Source of the DNA: Thalassotalea marina | GTDB lineage: Bacteria > Pseudomonadota > Gammaproteobacteria > Enterobacterales > Alteromonadaceae | DNA length: 64,000 nucleotides | Reading direction: 5' to 3' | Assembly: GCF_014656435.1 (NCBI RefSeq) | Contig: NZ_BNCK01000002.1 | Coordinates: 613,475 to 677,474, forward strand | Part shown: piece after piece, positions 29,242 to 38,596 of the stretch | How the letters are laid out: the number at the start of each line of letters is the position of its first letter | Numbering within the stretch: the first letter of the stretch is position 1 | Position numbers and translations under genes: made by a program | The notes under the pieces: model-generated | Databases searched by the model: none | What the model was told of the DNA's origin: nothing | What the model saw: only the letters and a program-made list of their open reading frames with translations

Positions 29242-30630
29242 CTATTCCCCCAGTGCCGTAGATTTAACGGTGTAATAACGCTGTTTGCGAATGGTCTGAA
29301 TCACCTGGTTAAAATGCGCCAGCAATTCTTGCTCTGAGCCGTATCTTCGCTGCAACGCAGCGTACTCCTCATTGATTTGGCGACGTGCACGTTCAAGGTC
29401 TTCCGTTAATAACTTCGCATAGGCATGATCTTCCACACCGGAGGTACTTCTAGCTGCATTGAGCATGTCTTCAACCAATGCTCGCGCCATCTCAACAGCA
29501 ATAAATGGTGCCGTTCGTGAAGCAAACGACCTAGCGGCCCCTTCATTTAATGCAGAAAGTGTTCGAATCATGCCGCCAATGCTCGCAGGAGCCGATGTCA
29601 TAAAAGCCTTTTCGGTGGTGCTAGCAGCTCCTGTATTTCGAGCAAACTTAAAAATAATGCCGTTACTGGAACCTGTACCAAGAAGTAAATTTTCTACTTG
29701 GGTTGATAACCCCGTCAGGGTCACGTTAGTGATTGTCGGATTCAGACAGCCGTCTTGTGTCACTGTGTCACATCGGTACATAGCGACGTTACCGCCGTGA
29801 ATTAGATGCTCAATAGTCACTTTATTGCCATTCAGTCTGGTCAGTTTCGGGGCTTTACCTTGGCCATCAGCGGCATTAGCTAGATCACCAACAATGATCG
29901 AACCAGTCACCGACATAACTGCTTCAAGAAAACGGTCATCCCCCGATGCAAACCAGCTTGATGCCGAATGACGTTTCAGTGCTCGCCAAACCAAATTACC
30001 TTTAATCGTTCTGTTTACATCAGATGCCGCGACACTCGAAGCGTTCTCATATGGGTTCTTACCATTGGACTCACTCCAACTGGTAAAAATGTCCCCAGCC
30101 CCTTTAAGTGAGCTCAACATGCTGGCTTCTGTTTGCCCCTTTTTACCAAAAGCAGCCAGGGTATCGTTCACGACTCCCTGAGCCATTTGACAGGAATTAC
30201 CAAAATACTCGTTCAACTGCTGGATTTTCTTTTGCAGTGTCTCCATGTGCTGAGAGCATTTCTCACACATAGCACTGAGCGCCAATTGGAATGCATACCC
30301 CTTGGCGTTTGCAGCAACAGAGCGAAGTAATTGAACAAACTGATCCGCGTTAACAAATGACAAACTTCCCGCGAACATATCAATGCCGCCACAACCGGCT
30401 TGGAATGACGGTGGCACCATAGAGACGAGGTTCTCGTTCATGATCCTGTTACGAACAACAACGCTTCCTCCAGATATAACGCCACGCCGCTGACTCTCGA
30501 ATACACCAGGCGCAGTGGTGTTGGTCATTGAACCAAACAACTGGTTCATCTCCTGTTGCAAGCTTGCTTGGCTCATAGATGAAAAACCAATCGCACAGGC
30601 GATTAGCGATACTCGGATTACTTTTTTCAT
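29242..30630 (-). CDS. traH: conjugative pilus assembly protein TraH
   Basis: A 462-aa exported protein with a signal peptide (residues 1-22, ending SQA) and a family-typical 'PGVFESQRRGVISGGSVVVRN' stretch near residue 40. Cysteines near 'CEKCSQH' and 'RCDTVTQDGC' may form disulfides made by the Dsb-like proteins of this element. TraH takes part in pilus extension and mating-pair formation. Confidence 0.94.
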   Translation of the reverse strand: MKKVIRVSLIACAIGFSSMSQASLQQEMNQLFGSMTNTTAPGVFESQRRGVISGGSVVVRNRIMNENLVSMVPPSFQAGCGGIDMFAGSLSFVNADQFVQLLRSVAANAKGYAFQLALSAMCEKCSQHMETLQKKIQQLNEYFGNSCQMAQGVVNDTLAAFGKKGQTEASMLSSLKGAGDIFTSWSESNGKNPYENASSVAASDVNRTIKGNLVWRALKRHSASSWFASGDDRFLEAVMSVTGSIIVGDLANAADGQGKAPKLTRLNGNKVTIEHLIHGGNVAMYRCDTVTQDGCLNPTITNVTLTGLSTQVENLLLGTGSSNGIIFKFARNTGAASTTEKAFMTSAPASIGGMIRTLSALNEGAARSFASRTAPFIAVEMARALVEDMLNAARSTSGVEDHAYAKLLTEDLERARRQINEEYAALQRRYGSEQELLAHFNQVIQTIRKQRYYTVKSTALGE

Positions 30631-30632
30631 TG

Positions 30633-31577
30633 TTATAACCCTCCTTGTGCACGCAGATAGCGAACAAGGAACTCAGGGTCCTGTAATATCTTTTCGTTAA
30701 GCTCTTGGGCTGACATCGCGAGTGACACGCCGGGTTGAACAGGTCTGGTGGCATAGTAAGTTTGATCGTCAATCCAACCGGCTTGATGGGCTGCGAGAAT
30801 GATTCGATTATTGAGCTCATCAAGGCTCATTGCGCCTTGTCCAATCGGAGTAATAACGTTAGGCGGGTCAACTAAGAACACGGCAGGGACAGTCGTAACG
30901 GACAAGGATTGTGCTTGTCCTGAATCGACTTTGTAATTGGGAAACTCTCCACCGGGTAAAGGCAAGCCATCGACAGCAATAGCAAACACCTCGAACCCAT
31001 AGTTCAAGGCCATAGATTCGATGATAGGCGCTTGAGCATGGCAATAAGGGCAATCCGAACGATAGAAAAAGAACAAACCAGCCCGCTTCGCTACTTCACC
31101 TAAAGCTACATCACGTTGAGCGCCAGCTTCTCGATCCATCCGATTGGCAGCATAGGTCGCCAAGGGTCTGCGACTGATTTCATCCAAAACAGGATCGCCC
31201 ATGACCACCTGCTGACTAACATCAGCAAACTGTGAGCCCTTATCCATCATGACGCGCTGGAGATACAGATAGGCTCTGACGTTCTCATTCGTCGGCTCAT
31301 CAATTGCCTTGTCCATGAACGACTGCATGTGCTCACGAAACCAGGCAGCACTGAAAGGCTTTAGCCCGTCCTTAGTGGGCTCCACAACACCAGATTTCGG
31401 CTTCATTAGGTCTTCAGACTCGGCTGGCTCGGGAATGACCTGATACCAAAACCAACCTTCCTGACCACGCTGATAGAATTGCCCATCACTAGCATAGGCG
31501 GGCAAGATGAATAGAAAGAAAATAATGATTGGGATGGTCACCCATAGGATGAACCAAGGTAACAAAGGCGTTCTCAT
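30633..31577 (-). CDS. traF: conjugative assembly protein TraF (thioredoxin-like)
   Basis: A 314-aa protein with an N-terminal membrane/signal segment (residues 8-30) and a C-terminal thioredoxin fold carrying 'CPYCHAQAP' near residue 180. Unlike F TraF, it retains a full CxxC. It probably oxidises or isomerises disulfides of TraH, TraU and TraN in the periplasm. I place the start at ATG 31577, which has GGAG six bases upstream, rather than seven codons earlier. Confidence 0.94.
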   Translation of the reverse strand: MRTPLLPWFILWVTIPIIIFFLFILPAYASDGQFYQRGQEGWFWYQVIPEPAESEDLMKPKSGVVEPTKDGLKPFSAAWFREHMQSFMDKAIDEPTNENVRAYLYLQRVMMDKGSQFADVSQQVVMGDPVLDEISRRPLATYAANRMDREAGAQRDVALGEVAKRAGLFFFYRSDCPYCHAQAPIIESMALNYGFEVFAIAVDGLPLPGGEFPNYKVDSGQAQSLSVTTVPAVFLVDPPNVITPIGQGAMSLDELNNRIILAAHQAGWIDDQTYYATRPVQPGVSLAMSAQELNEKILQDPEFLVRYLRAQGGL

Positions 31578-31669
31578 TGTCAGCTCCAGAAATTTCACAG
31601 AGCTAACATGCTAAAGATCCCCGTAAGAGCGATTGGCCAGATAGATGAAGGAATCGTGTGTGTTTCTGA

Positions 31670-32374
31670 CTATCTATTAAACACTGTTACTAACGTAAGT
31701 GCTTTGGCTGATGGCACCATCACAAAGTGCATACCAGAGCTCCCATGACACCAAAACTCTGCCTGTACGAAATATTTTTTTGCTTTCTTTGAAGCTATAC
31801 ATTCTGGCAATAAAGATTTTGCCAATTCTGTGCTACACAATTTAGCGCACAAAGCCTTCCAAGGATGCTTAGGTACACCGCCTGAAAGCCGTTCCACAAA
31901 CCTTTCCAGTGCATGACGAGTCACCACGACAGGCCCAATGTTCGGAACGTTGATGACCTCATCGATTTCTCTCACGGTAGCATTATCGACGCTGTATTCT
32001 TCGAAGGAATATGAGAGCCAATCTTCCCGTTTCTCTACCGATATCTGTGCTTCCTGGTATCGAGTGAGCAAAAACCTAGTCAGGCTGTAAAGTGAATGCT
32101 GAGTTGAGCGTTGTTTCTGTAACTTTTTGATAGCTCCTTTACTGACCCGGATTTGAAGCCCATTACCGCTTCGGTTACTCCCCATCACCTCTTTCACTGA
32201 CAGTAGGTGATGAATCGCATAGAGCTCAGCTGCAATTGGCTTTTGCTGCTCAGTTAGCTTGTCGTATTGCTCACCTAAATCGACCTTTAGTTCACCACCT
32301 CTTCGAAGGCCGGTCTTCCAGTAAACCGTAAACTCACCATCAATCTGCTTTGTTAACAGGGTTAATACCATCAT
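31670..32374 (-). CDS. conserved ICE hypothetical protein (s073-like)
   Basis: A 234-aa protein at the position of SXT s073, the gene that marks one side of the hotspot next to traF. I recognise no domain. The C-terminal half has 'TRHALERFVERL' near residue 153, a short motif seen in many phage-like hypothetical proteins. It has its own upstream region after the terminator at 32438-32460, so it is a separate transcription unit. Function unknown. Confidence 0.7.
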   Translation of the reverse strand: MMVLTLLTKQIDGEFTVYWKTGLRRGGELKVDLGEQYDKLTEQQKPIAAELYAIHHLLSVKEVMGSNRSGNGLQIRVSKGAIKKLQKQRSTQHSLYSLTRFLLTRYQEAQISVEKREDWLSYSFEEYSVDNATVREIDEVINVPNIGPVVVTRHALERFVERLSGGVPKHPWKALCAKLCSTELAKSLLPECIASKKAKKYFVQAEFWCHGSSGMHFVMVPSAKALTLVTVFNR

Positions 32375-32437
32375 GTTTGTTTCTCCTATTGGTTATCTAT
32401 TTTTCATTCTCCATGATTTTTCAAATATGCAAGGCGC

Positions 32438-32460
32438 AAAAAAAGGGGCCGAAGCCCCTT
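32438..32460 (-). terminator. rho-independent terminator of the ssb-bet-exo-cobS operon
   Basis: On the minus strand AAGGGGC TTCG GCCCCTT is followed by a run of seven T, immediately after the primase-like gene. A UUCG tetraloop and full T-tract make it a strong terminator that ends the long operon starting near 42.7 kb. Confidence 0.95.
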
Positions 32461-32463
32461 AGA

Positions 32464-33537
32464 TCAGATATGAACTTTCGGAAAGCCCATGGCTCCGTAA
32501 ACATTCAGCACATCATTCCAATCCCAACTTTTCACGCCAAGTGACGTTGGTATCGGAGGGATCAGAACTTGTGTCAGAATGCCTTTTTGCCAGGCTTTTT
32601 TCTTGAGTTCATTCGCTGCATTCAGGCCGGTCTCAGAGAGATCGTGATCTGCCCAGATGTACAGCATTTTCACATTACTTGGTGGTTCAAACCTAGCCAG
32701 TAGCGTTGCATTCACAACCGACCAACATGTCTGTCCCGTAGCTCTGGTAACCGCTAAAGCTGTTTCGATGCCTTCAGAAACACCTAATACCTCACCAGGC
32801 TCACCTATCGGAATGGCACCACCAGTGATTGTTCTGTCACTTGGTATCGGCATCATCTTTTTAGGCTTTTCAACCGGCGCTTTGAATCCATCTTCACTTA
32901 GGTAGATCCGATGAAACGTGGCCGAACGCCCTTGCTGAGTAACGATTTTACCTAGCAGCGCTGGGTAGCTATCGATAAACAAGCCATCTTCATCATGGTA
33001 AGGCAAGTTTGGATGATACCTCAGCACCGAATCCCATTCAGGACGAAGCCGGGTAACAATGCCACGACGATGCATGTAGTTCCAAACTGGTTGCGCACGA
33101 GTATCTGCAAGAGAAAACGTTTCTCCCCAGGTTTGATTCAAGCGATGGATAATCGCTTTGTCCTCGTCCTGCTTTCTAGCCTTCCAATCAACTGCGTTAC
33201 TCGGTATTGGCCGAATAGGCGCTTGTATTTGTCCGGGTTGAATACCAAGAACCTGGCCGATTGCTTCAATAGACTGAGCAAAGTTCCATCCATTAATCCA
33301 AGACAACAGTTCAAAACCATCATGAAAGATACCGCAGGTGTTACAAACGCCACCTCCGGTATATTCAGCATCTTTGAATAGCCTAAAGCCATCACGACCG
33401 CCATGAACAGGACAAGCCACATGACGGCCCTTTCGAGCAATGGCGGCATCAAGTTCTGGCACCAATACCGCTAATACTTGAAGCCATTGGCCATTAAGAT
33501 ATGGCCTTACTGTTTCAATTTGTAAAGGTAACGCCAT
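32464..33537 (-). CDS. primase-like protein with zinc finger and Toprim domain
   Basis: A 357-aa protein. A CHC2-type zinc finger is seen near residues 41-75 ('ACPVHGGRDG' and 'VCNTCGIFHDG'). A Toprim domain follows, with the catalytic Glu in 'GVSEGIETALAV' near 255 and the metal-binding DxD-like 'WADHDLSETG' near 300. This matches the primase/helicase zinc-binding plus Toprim proteins of phages and plasmids. It would prime DNA synthesis on transferred single strands. Last gene of the long operon, with a terminator at its stop. Confidence 0.85.
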   Translation of the reverse strand: MALPLQIETVRPYLNGQWLQVLAVLVPELDAAIARKGRHVACPVHGGRDGFRLFKDAEYTGGGVCNTCGIFHDGFELLSWINGWNFAQSIEAIGQVLGIQPGQIQAPIRPIPSNAVDWKARKQDEDKAIIHRLNQTWGETFSLADTRAQPVWNYMHRRGIVTRLRPEWDSVLRYHPNLPYHDEDGLFIDSYPALLGKIVTQQGRSATFHRIYLSEDGFKAPVEKPKKMMPIPSDRTITGGAIPIGEPGEVLGVSEGIETALAVTRATGQTCWSVVNATLLARFEPPSNVKMLYIWADHDLSETGLNAANELKKKAWQKGILTQVLIPPIPTSLGVKSWDWNDVLNVYGAMGFPKVHI

Positions 33538-33556
33538 ATAACCTCCTTAAGTAAAA

Positions 33557-33590
33557 AGCCGACTCCTACCACTGGTGGTAAAAGTCAGCT
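33557..33590 (-). promoter_or_regulatory. leader hairpin before the primase-like gene
   Basis: AGCTGACT/AGTCGGCT enclose an inner TACCAC/GTGGTA stem, followed by a T-run and then AAGGAGG before the start at 33537. It resembles the other operon leaders but has a single composite hairpin; it could also act as an attenuator. Confidence 0.6.
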
Positions 33591-33627
33591 TAGGTCCAGC
33601 ATTAGCCGTTCGGTTAATACAGGAGCG

Positions 33628-33969
33628 TTAGTCAAGCTGGATACCATGTCGTCTTAATAGCCACATGATGGACTCACGAAGCACATCAGGATCGACAACG
33701 GCAGCCATTGCGCAAACACGAAAGCAAAATGGCGCTATTTCGTCATTTTGAATCCACGACAACACATCCTTGCGCAACCGAGTACTGACACGACCGTCCA
33801 GCAATACACGGATCGCATCCAAAAGAATGCCTTCGCGTAACTGCCAGATTTCCGTGTCAGACCAAGTGACTGGGGCATCATCAAACTCAAATAGAAATTC
33901 GAGCTGTGATGATGTGTGCTGATGGGACTGCTTTTGTGATGTAGGAGAATGGGCAATACGCCCATTCAT
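33628..33969 (-). CDS. conserved ICE hypothetical protein
   Basis: A 113-aa protein starting with a TAATG overlap on the RadC-like gene, so translation is coupled and no hairpin leader is present. It is rich in Ser/Gln at the N terminus and helical after residue 35. No recognisable domain. Function unknown. Confidence 0.6.
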   Translation of the reverse strand: MNGRIAHSPTSQKQSHQHTSSQLEFLFEFDDAPVTWSDTEIWQLREGILLDAIRVLLDGRVSTRLRKDVLSWIQNDEIAPFCFRVCAMAAVVDPDVLRESIMWLLRRHGIQLD

Positions 33970-34466
33970 TACAGATAACCGCGTTCGGCAAGCGAAACGC
34001 AGCCCTCGGATGCGACCACGACATGGTCAAGCGTTCGAATATCAACAAGTGACAAGGCGTCACGGAGTCGATGAGTGATGCGTTTATCAGCTTCACTTGG
34101 CTCAGGATCACCCGATGGATGGTTATGAACCAGTATCACTGCTGCCGCATTAAGTTCTAGCGCTCGTTTTGTTACTTCCCTTGGATAAACGCTCGCTGCA
34201 TCTAAAGTGCCTTTGAACAGCTCTTCAAATCGAATAACGCGATGCTTTGTATCAAGAAACAGTACGCCAAAGACTTCGTGCTCATACTCGTGCATCAGTG
34301 TTTGCAGGTATGAGAACGCCGACGATGGCTGTTCAATTTTTCGACCTTTACTCAATCGACCACGGGCAAGCTTGAGCGCCATATCTAAGATATCCGCTTC
34401 AGTCACTTGCTCAGGAACGATGTAAGTACCGGCTTCTTCGCCAGCTAAGAACTTTTTGTTTTTCAT
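33969..34466 (-). CDS. RadC-family JAB1/MPN domain protein
   Basis: A 165-aa RadC-like protein with the metal motif 'VHNHPSGDPEPSEAD' (HxHxxxxxxxxxxD) near residues 118-132. This family is common on plasmids, ICEs and phages. Its activity is unresolved; despite the name, a role in DNA repair is not established. I place the start at ATG 34466, eight bases after a GGAG inside the leader hairpin. Confidence 0.9.
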   Translation of the reverse strand: MKNKKFLAGEEAGTYIVPEQVTEADILDMALKLARGRLSKGRKIEQPSSAFSYLQTLMHEYEHEVFGVLFLDTKHRVIRFEELFKGTLDAASVYPREVTKRALELNAAAVILVHNHPSGDPEPSEADKRITHRLRDALSLVDIRTLDHVVVASEGCVSLAERGYL

Positions 34467-34470
34467 AGGA

Positions 34471-34532
34471 GTCTCCAAAAAAAAGCGGAGACGAACCCAT
34501 GCCCTGAAGGGGACGGAATCGTCCCCGCAGGG
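34471..34532 (-). promoter_or_regulatory. tandem-hairpin leader before the RadC-like gene
   Basis: Distal hairpin CCCTG-GGGGACG / CGTCCCC-CAGGG (34502-34532); proximal hairpin GTCTCC / GGAGAC (34471-34492) around a T-rich loop, with the ribosome site GGAG in the 3' arm. Confidence 0.85.
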
Positions 34533-34549
34533 TGGTAAAATTGATGTGG

Positions 34550-36205
34550 TTACTGAATTAACAGTTGTTGTGTTACTTCGAATAACTCACGCTTTAGATC
34601 TTTGACGTCATTAATCATAATGCTTTGAGGAAAGAATTTCTCAACACTGCGTGTTTGAATCCCTATCCCCAGCAGCTCAAAGCCACTGCGTCTGCACCGG
34701 TCAACAATGTCATGCGTGGCAGCCCAATCATCTGGGTCACCATCCGTTAGCACTATCATTAGCTTTCGCTTCTGTTTTTGCGCTAACAAACTGTTTGCCG
34801 CAAACCACATCGCTTGTGCCATAGGCGTACAACCTCGTGGTTTTTGGTCAAAACAGGCGGCCCGATGTCGAACCGATTGCTTGGGCAATAACGCGATAGA
34901 AACTTCCTGATGAATACCAGGAAAATAACTGACCGCAGGTACAACACCCGGTATGCCTTCCAGTGCCATGGCCAAAGCCAAAGCAGCTTCATTGGCAACA
35001 TGAAAGTACTTTCGATTACCTTCGCCAATGGGTTTACCCATTGAACCCGATATATCGACAAGCAAGTGCACAGCGGCATTGGGGGCAATGCGAGGTTGCC
35101 TTTGAATAAACAATCTCGACTCACCGGCTTGTGAAGCGGCAAGACGATGGGTTGCCACTCGAAGACCGTGCCTTTTGGCATGATTCCGATTGTCCTGACT
35201 GGACTGAACCATGCCCCTAAGTCGGGCTCGAATTTGAGCAGACTCCGACGCCGATAAGGTCAAGATGGCCTCATCACCCAACATAGCTTGCTCTGCTTGG
35301 GGCAAACTGAGAGGTGTGACGCCCTGATGTCCTTCAGCTTGTTCCGACAACACTTCTGCCACTTGGGCAAAGGTATCGGGTTCAAACTGAGCGGCACTGG
35401 CCTCTAAGGCTTGTCGCAAATTGTCAGCTTGATCAGAGTTATCTGAATCCCCCGTTTCAGCAACATCCGCCGTTGCAGACGAGTCTGTTTCAGGGATTTG
35501 ACTGTCACTACTGTTATTGCTGTCATTACTCGCATCTTGTCCAATGTCATTACCGCTATCAGCATCCGACTCATCCTGTGGTGGACGAGATTCTTCTTCC
35601 AACATGGCAACGATGGCATCGACAAGTTTCAGCACTTCACCTGTAGATGCCAGGCTAGGCACTGCTGTAAGCATGGCGCTTAACCGGCTCATCGCTGCGG
35701 CAGGAAAGAGTTGTCTCACTCTTTCATCAACCGCTTGATACAGAGGTGTCAGCGCTTTCTGACCCAGAAAATGGCATCTCAAGCGGAACAACAACCATGC
35801 TTGCAAGTTAGATGCAGGCTCAAGCTGTTCAGGTACACTCATTTGCTGTGTGTCCACCATGTACTCAATCACTTGCGAAATACTGCGCCGGGTTCCGGGG
35901 TAATCCTTTGCCAATTCGTTTTCAATGCGAACGTCCTCAATGATATTGAGAAGTGCCTTACGGATCGGCTTGGACGACGCCTTCTGCACCATGTCAAAAT
36001 TGGTATGCCGAATATGCGCCGCTTCATGAGCCAGATAACCCCAAGCTATCTGTTGATAGTGTGGGTCGTCTGGGTTTGCTGTTGGGATCACAATCCGCTC
36101 ACCATCGGTAAACGCATCTTGTCCTTGAATAAGCACCTTCACACCAAACTTTTCGCCATAAGCGGCGGCAACGATTGGCAGTGCGTTTTTTAATGGATGA
36201 TTCAT
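34550..36205 (-). CDS. CobT-like protein with C-terminal VWA domain
   Basis: A 551-aa protein. Residues 1-130 hold a metallopeptidase-like helical region with 'YLAHEAAHIRH' near 54; residues ~205-265 are a strongly acidic Asp/Ser/Gln linker; the C-terminal VWA domain has the MIDAS motif 'LLVDISGSMGKP' near 375 and 'VLTDGDPDD' near 485. Together with the MoxR/CobS-like AAA+ protein of this operon it makes a typical AAA+/VWA pair of the CobS-CobT/RavA-ViaA kind, used as a metal-inserting or remodelling machine. A cobalamin role is unlikely in an ICE. Confidence 0.85.
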   Translation of the reverse strand: MNHPLKNALPIVAAAYGEKFGVKVLIQGQDAFTDGERIVIPTANPDDPHYQQIAWGYLAHEAAHIRHTNFDMVQKASSKPIRKALLNIIEDVRIENELAKDYPGTRRSISQVIEYMVDTQQMSVPEQLEPASNLQAWLLFRLRCHFLGQKALTPLYQAVDERVRQLFPAAAMSRLSAMLTAVPSLASTGEVLKLVDAIVAMLEEESRPPQDESDADSGNDIGQDASNDSNNSSDSQIPETDSSATADVAETGDSDNSDQADNLRQALEASAAQFEPDTFAQVAEVLSEQAEGHQGVTPLSLPQAEQAMLGDEAILTLSASESAQIRARLRGMVQSSQDNRNHAKRHGLRVATHRLAASQAGESRLFIQRQPRIAPNAAVHLLVDISGSMGKPIGEGNRKYFHVANEAALALAMALEGIPGVVPAVSYFPGIHQEVSIALLPKQSVRHRAACFDQKPRGCTPMAQAMWFAANSLLAQKQKRKLMIVLTDGDPDDWAATHDIVDRCRRSGFELLGIGIQTRSVEKFFPQSIMINDVKDLKRELFEVTQQLLIQ

Positions 36206-36261
36206 GGGAGTCTCCTAATCATTAGGGGGAATACTCCCTCAGCGGGAGCGTTTCCCCGCTG
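36206..36261 (-). promoter_or_regulatory. tandem-hairpin leader before the VWA gene
   Basis: Distal hairpin CAGCGGG / CCCGCTG (36240-36261); proximal GGGAGT / ACTCCC (36206-36238), whose loop carries the ribosome site TAGGAG and whose last base touches the start codon. Confidence 0.85.
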
Positions 36262-36274
36262 GGAATGTGAGTGT

Positions 36275-36715
36275 TTAAACCTGTGCTTTTAGCTTATCCA
36301 GATCGTATTTTTGACCTAACCAAGCCACCAATTGAGCTGGACTCTCGTGCTGCTCAAATGACGTTTTAAGCTGGTCTAAACTCAGGATGTCATCCAATGT
36401 CAGACCGTACTGGTCTTGTAACTGAGTAGACACCTCGTGTTGATATTGCAGCCAGGCCCGCTCAAAAGCGGTTTGCTGCAATGCCATGTTTGGAACAAAT
36501 ACCATGGCCGTTACCCAAGCTCCTTGTGCGTCCGCATCTGCGATCAAAACAGGGTTCTTGGGGATCACGACACTATGTGTTGAGTACGACCGTTGTACTA
36601 ACGTTCGACAACACGCCACTTCTGGTATCGATTCACTTTCAACCGCATCAGTCACACCACGAAAATGTGCTTCAAACTGGTTCAGTTGGCTGGGGTTATG
36701 GATGGTTGATTGCAT
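36275..36715 (-). CDS. conserved ICE hypothetical protein
   Basis: A 146-aa protein, mainly helical, with no signal peptide and no domain I recognise. It lies between the DUF3150 and VWA genes of the AAA+/VWA module and is conserved by position, so it may belong to that complex. Function unknown. Confidence 0.6.
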   Translation of the reverse strand: MQSTIHNPSQLNQFEAHFRGVTDAVESESIPEVACCRTLVQRSYSTHSVVIPKNPVLIADADAQGAWVTAMVFVPNMALQQTAFERAWLQYQHEVSTQLQDQYGLTLDDILSLDQLKTSFEQHESPAQLVAWLGQKYDLDKLKAQV

Positions 36716-36720
36716 AATTT

Positions 36721-36773
36721 CCTCTTACATAGTTCAGAGGACATGCGCCCTTAAGGGCAACATGCCCTCAAGG
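36721..36773 (-). promoter_or_regulatory. tandem-hairpin leader before the 146-aa gene
   Basis: Distal CCTT-GGGCA / TGCCC-AAGG (36749-36773); proximal CCTCT / AGAGG (36721-36740), with the ribosome site AGAGG fully within the 3' arm, five bases before ATG. Confidence 0.85.
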
Positions 36774-36776
36774 ACG

Positions 36777-37730
36777 TTAGAAATAAAATGAGTTTGGTAC
36801 AGTCGAACCAAGGTTTGGTCTGACGGTTGGTTGTGGTATTGCACGTAAGTTATCTGCCTGAGCAGATACTGGCTGTGCGGGTTTAGGTTCAGGTTTGGGC
36901 ATCAGTTGTCTGATATCCAATTGACCTTCACCGTGCATTCTCATCTTGTCTGGATCAGACAAAATTAAAATGGTCGCCATCAGTTCGTGATAGAGATTGT
37001 CTGTCACAGGGCCGGTCTTCGGCAGACGAACAAATAAATTGTCCATCGCTTCGACCATCGGCTGAACTCGATGATCCAGGAATGACAAACCATCCAACTT
37101 GTCTCTTAACCGTTTGAGAGGGTTAAGGGCTCGCTGACTGATTTGATTCTTACCTGCAACAGAACGCTCAAACAGTTCATTGGCATCACGAGCCACTTCC
37201 CTAAAGAGGGTGTGTCCCATACCATTGACCTTGTCATCTAAGCCACCAGCTTGTTCAGCTGGTTGCATTCGATAGATGGCATAATCGAACTGAAGCCGTT
37301 GTTCCACGTCTTCGATGGGTGATAATGCACGCCGGATTGCATCTGCAAATTCCGGGTGTTTTGCAACCCAGTCAAACGTCACCTGATCATAGTTGTCCAA
37401 GAACAACTGCTTGCACTGCGCAAACTCCTGACCGATCCGGTCAAGCTCTGGAACAATCTGATCAATTCGGTCTTCAGGGACGGCATAGCCACCTAAAAAC
37501 CGCACACCGACTTGCTCACACAAGCGCTGCGCTTCTTTCTTAAGCCTTTCAAAGTTCGCCAATGCCTCTGGGTCGCAAATTTTTTTACTCCCTAAGCTGG
37601 CAACATCCTTCGGTGGAAGTTGGCTGCCATTGGCTAATCTGAAATCTTCAGGCCTTAGTTTTTTTCTACCGCTCCAGATGGAACAGTCGATGTGACAAAT
37701 CAAAAGTTTGTCGAGGGTTTGAATACTCAT
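36777..37730 (-). CDS. DUF3150-type protein
   Basis: A 317-aa protein of the DUF3150 kind, regularly found next to CobS/CobT-like genes on plasmids and ICEs. It is largely alpha-helical (coiled-coil propensity near residues 60-110) with a Pro/Gln-rich linker from 270 and a C-terminal tail NSFYF shared in type with two neighbours. Probably a partner of the AAA+/VWA machine. Function unknown. Confidence 0.75.
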   Translation of the reverse strand: MSIQTLDKLLICHIDCSIWSGRKKLRPEDFRLANGSQLPPKDVASLGSKKICDPEALANFERLKKEAQRLCEQVGVRFLGGYAVPEDRIDQIVPELDRIGQEFAQCKQLFLDNYDQVTFDWVAKHPEFADAIRRALSPIEDVEQRLQFDYAIYRMQPAEQAGGLDDKVNGMGHTLFREVARDANELFERSVAGKNQISQRALNPLKRLRDKLDGLSFLDHRVQPMVEAMDNLFVRLPKTGPVTDNLYHELMATILILSDPDKMRMHGEGQLDIRQLMPKPEPKPAQPVSAQADNLRAIPQPTVRPNLGSTVPNSFYF

Positions 37731-37731
37731 A

Positions 37732-37795
37732 GTGCATCCTCATGCGAGATGGGGACGCACCACTCCCAGCAGGAGCAATGGCCCCCGTTTGGGTG
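37732..37795 (-). promoter_or_regulatory. tandem-hairpin leader before the DUF3150 gene
   Basis: Distal hairpin around CCACCCAAACGGGGG / CTCCTGCTGGGAGTGG (about 37760-37795, imperfect); proximal GTGC / GCAC (37732-37760) with GAGGA in the loop close to its 3' arm. Confidence 0.7.
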
Positions 37796-37828
37796 GTAGT
37801 AGTTGACGCGCTAATGGCAATACCACTA

Positions 37829-38596
37829 TCAGAAATAGTAATTTTGCGAATCAGGCGACGATCGGTTGAGATCGATTTTCACAGGCATTAAGTCCAGTGC
37901 TTCAGCTATCGGGCGAACCCGCTCTAAATCACTGCCTAGCAACCGCAATACATCTTTTTCCAACTTCAGTTGGTCGGATACTTCTATCCCTTCAGGACTC
38001 GCTACTGTGAGTGAACACAGTGGTGGTAATTGACGCTTAAAAGCCAGTAACAGCAACAATGGCCACGGGCCATCATCAGTGTTAACAATGCCAGCGCCTT
38101 CACCTGACACCATGCTGATTTGATTGGTACTAGGTAATCCGCTTTTGCAAAACCCTAATGACCATTCTCCAATCCTGACCTGGTTATCATCAATAACAGC
38201 CAAGCCATAGGCTTCAAGCAGCTTTGCCATATCGAACAACGCTTTTTTCGCCAGCGATATTTGGCCATTGACGTCCTTGCGAGTACGAAACTCCCAACTG
38301 ACGTTATTGACGCACGCGACACTATCTAGCGCATTTGAGAGTTCAAATGGCCGCCCTTGATGATCAATGCCGACTTGTCCAACCAATCGATAACCCTTGT
38401 TGATTTTCTCATTGATTCGTCGGTCTGCTTCAGCGTTAGGATCAGTCGAATCAATCAATCGCTGCTGCGACAATTGACCGGCTTTTCCAAACCGAACTTC
38501 AATCTCCTGGGTATCCGATCCAACGTAAATGGCCCATTCTTTGGCTGTCCCATCAGAATGACGGTAACGGTAAAGAGCAAAGCACTTATCCATCAT
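37829..38596 (-). CDS. WGR-like domain protein
   Basis: A 255-aa protein whose first ~75 residues ('CFALYRYRHSDGTAKEWAIYVG', then 'VRFGKAG') look like a WGR domain, a nucleic-acid-binding fold found in PARPs and bacterial molybdate proteins. The rest is unrecognised, and the tail reads QNYYF. Start codons ATG ATG at 38596/38593 follow a GGGAGG; the stop of the AAA+ gene overlaps the start (TGATG), so the two are translated together. Confidence 0.65.
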   Translation of the reverse strand: MMDKCFALYRYRHSDGTAKEWAIYVGSDTQEIEVRFGKAGQLSQQRLIDSTDPNAEADRRINEKINKGYRLVGQVGIDHQGRPFELSNALDSVACVNNVSWEFRTRKDVNGQISLAKKALFDMAKLLEAYGLAVIDDNQVRIGEWSLGFCKSGLPSTNQISMVSGEGAGIVNTDDGPWPLLLLLAFKRQLPPLCSLTVASPEGIEVSDQLKLEKDVLRLLGSDLERVRPIAEALDLMPVKIDLNRSSPDSQNYYF

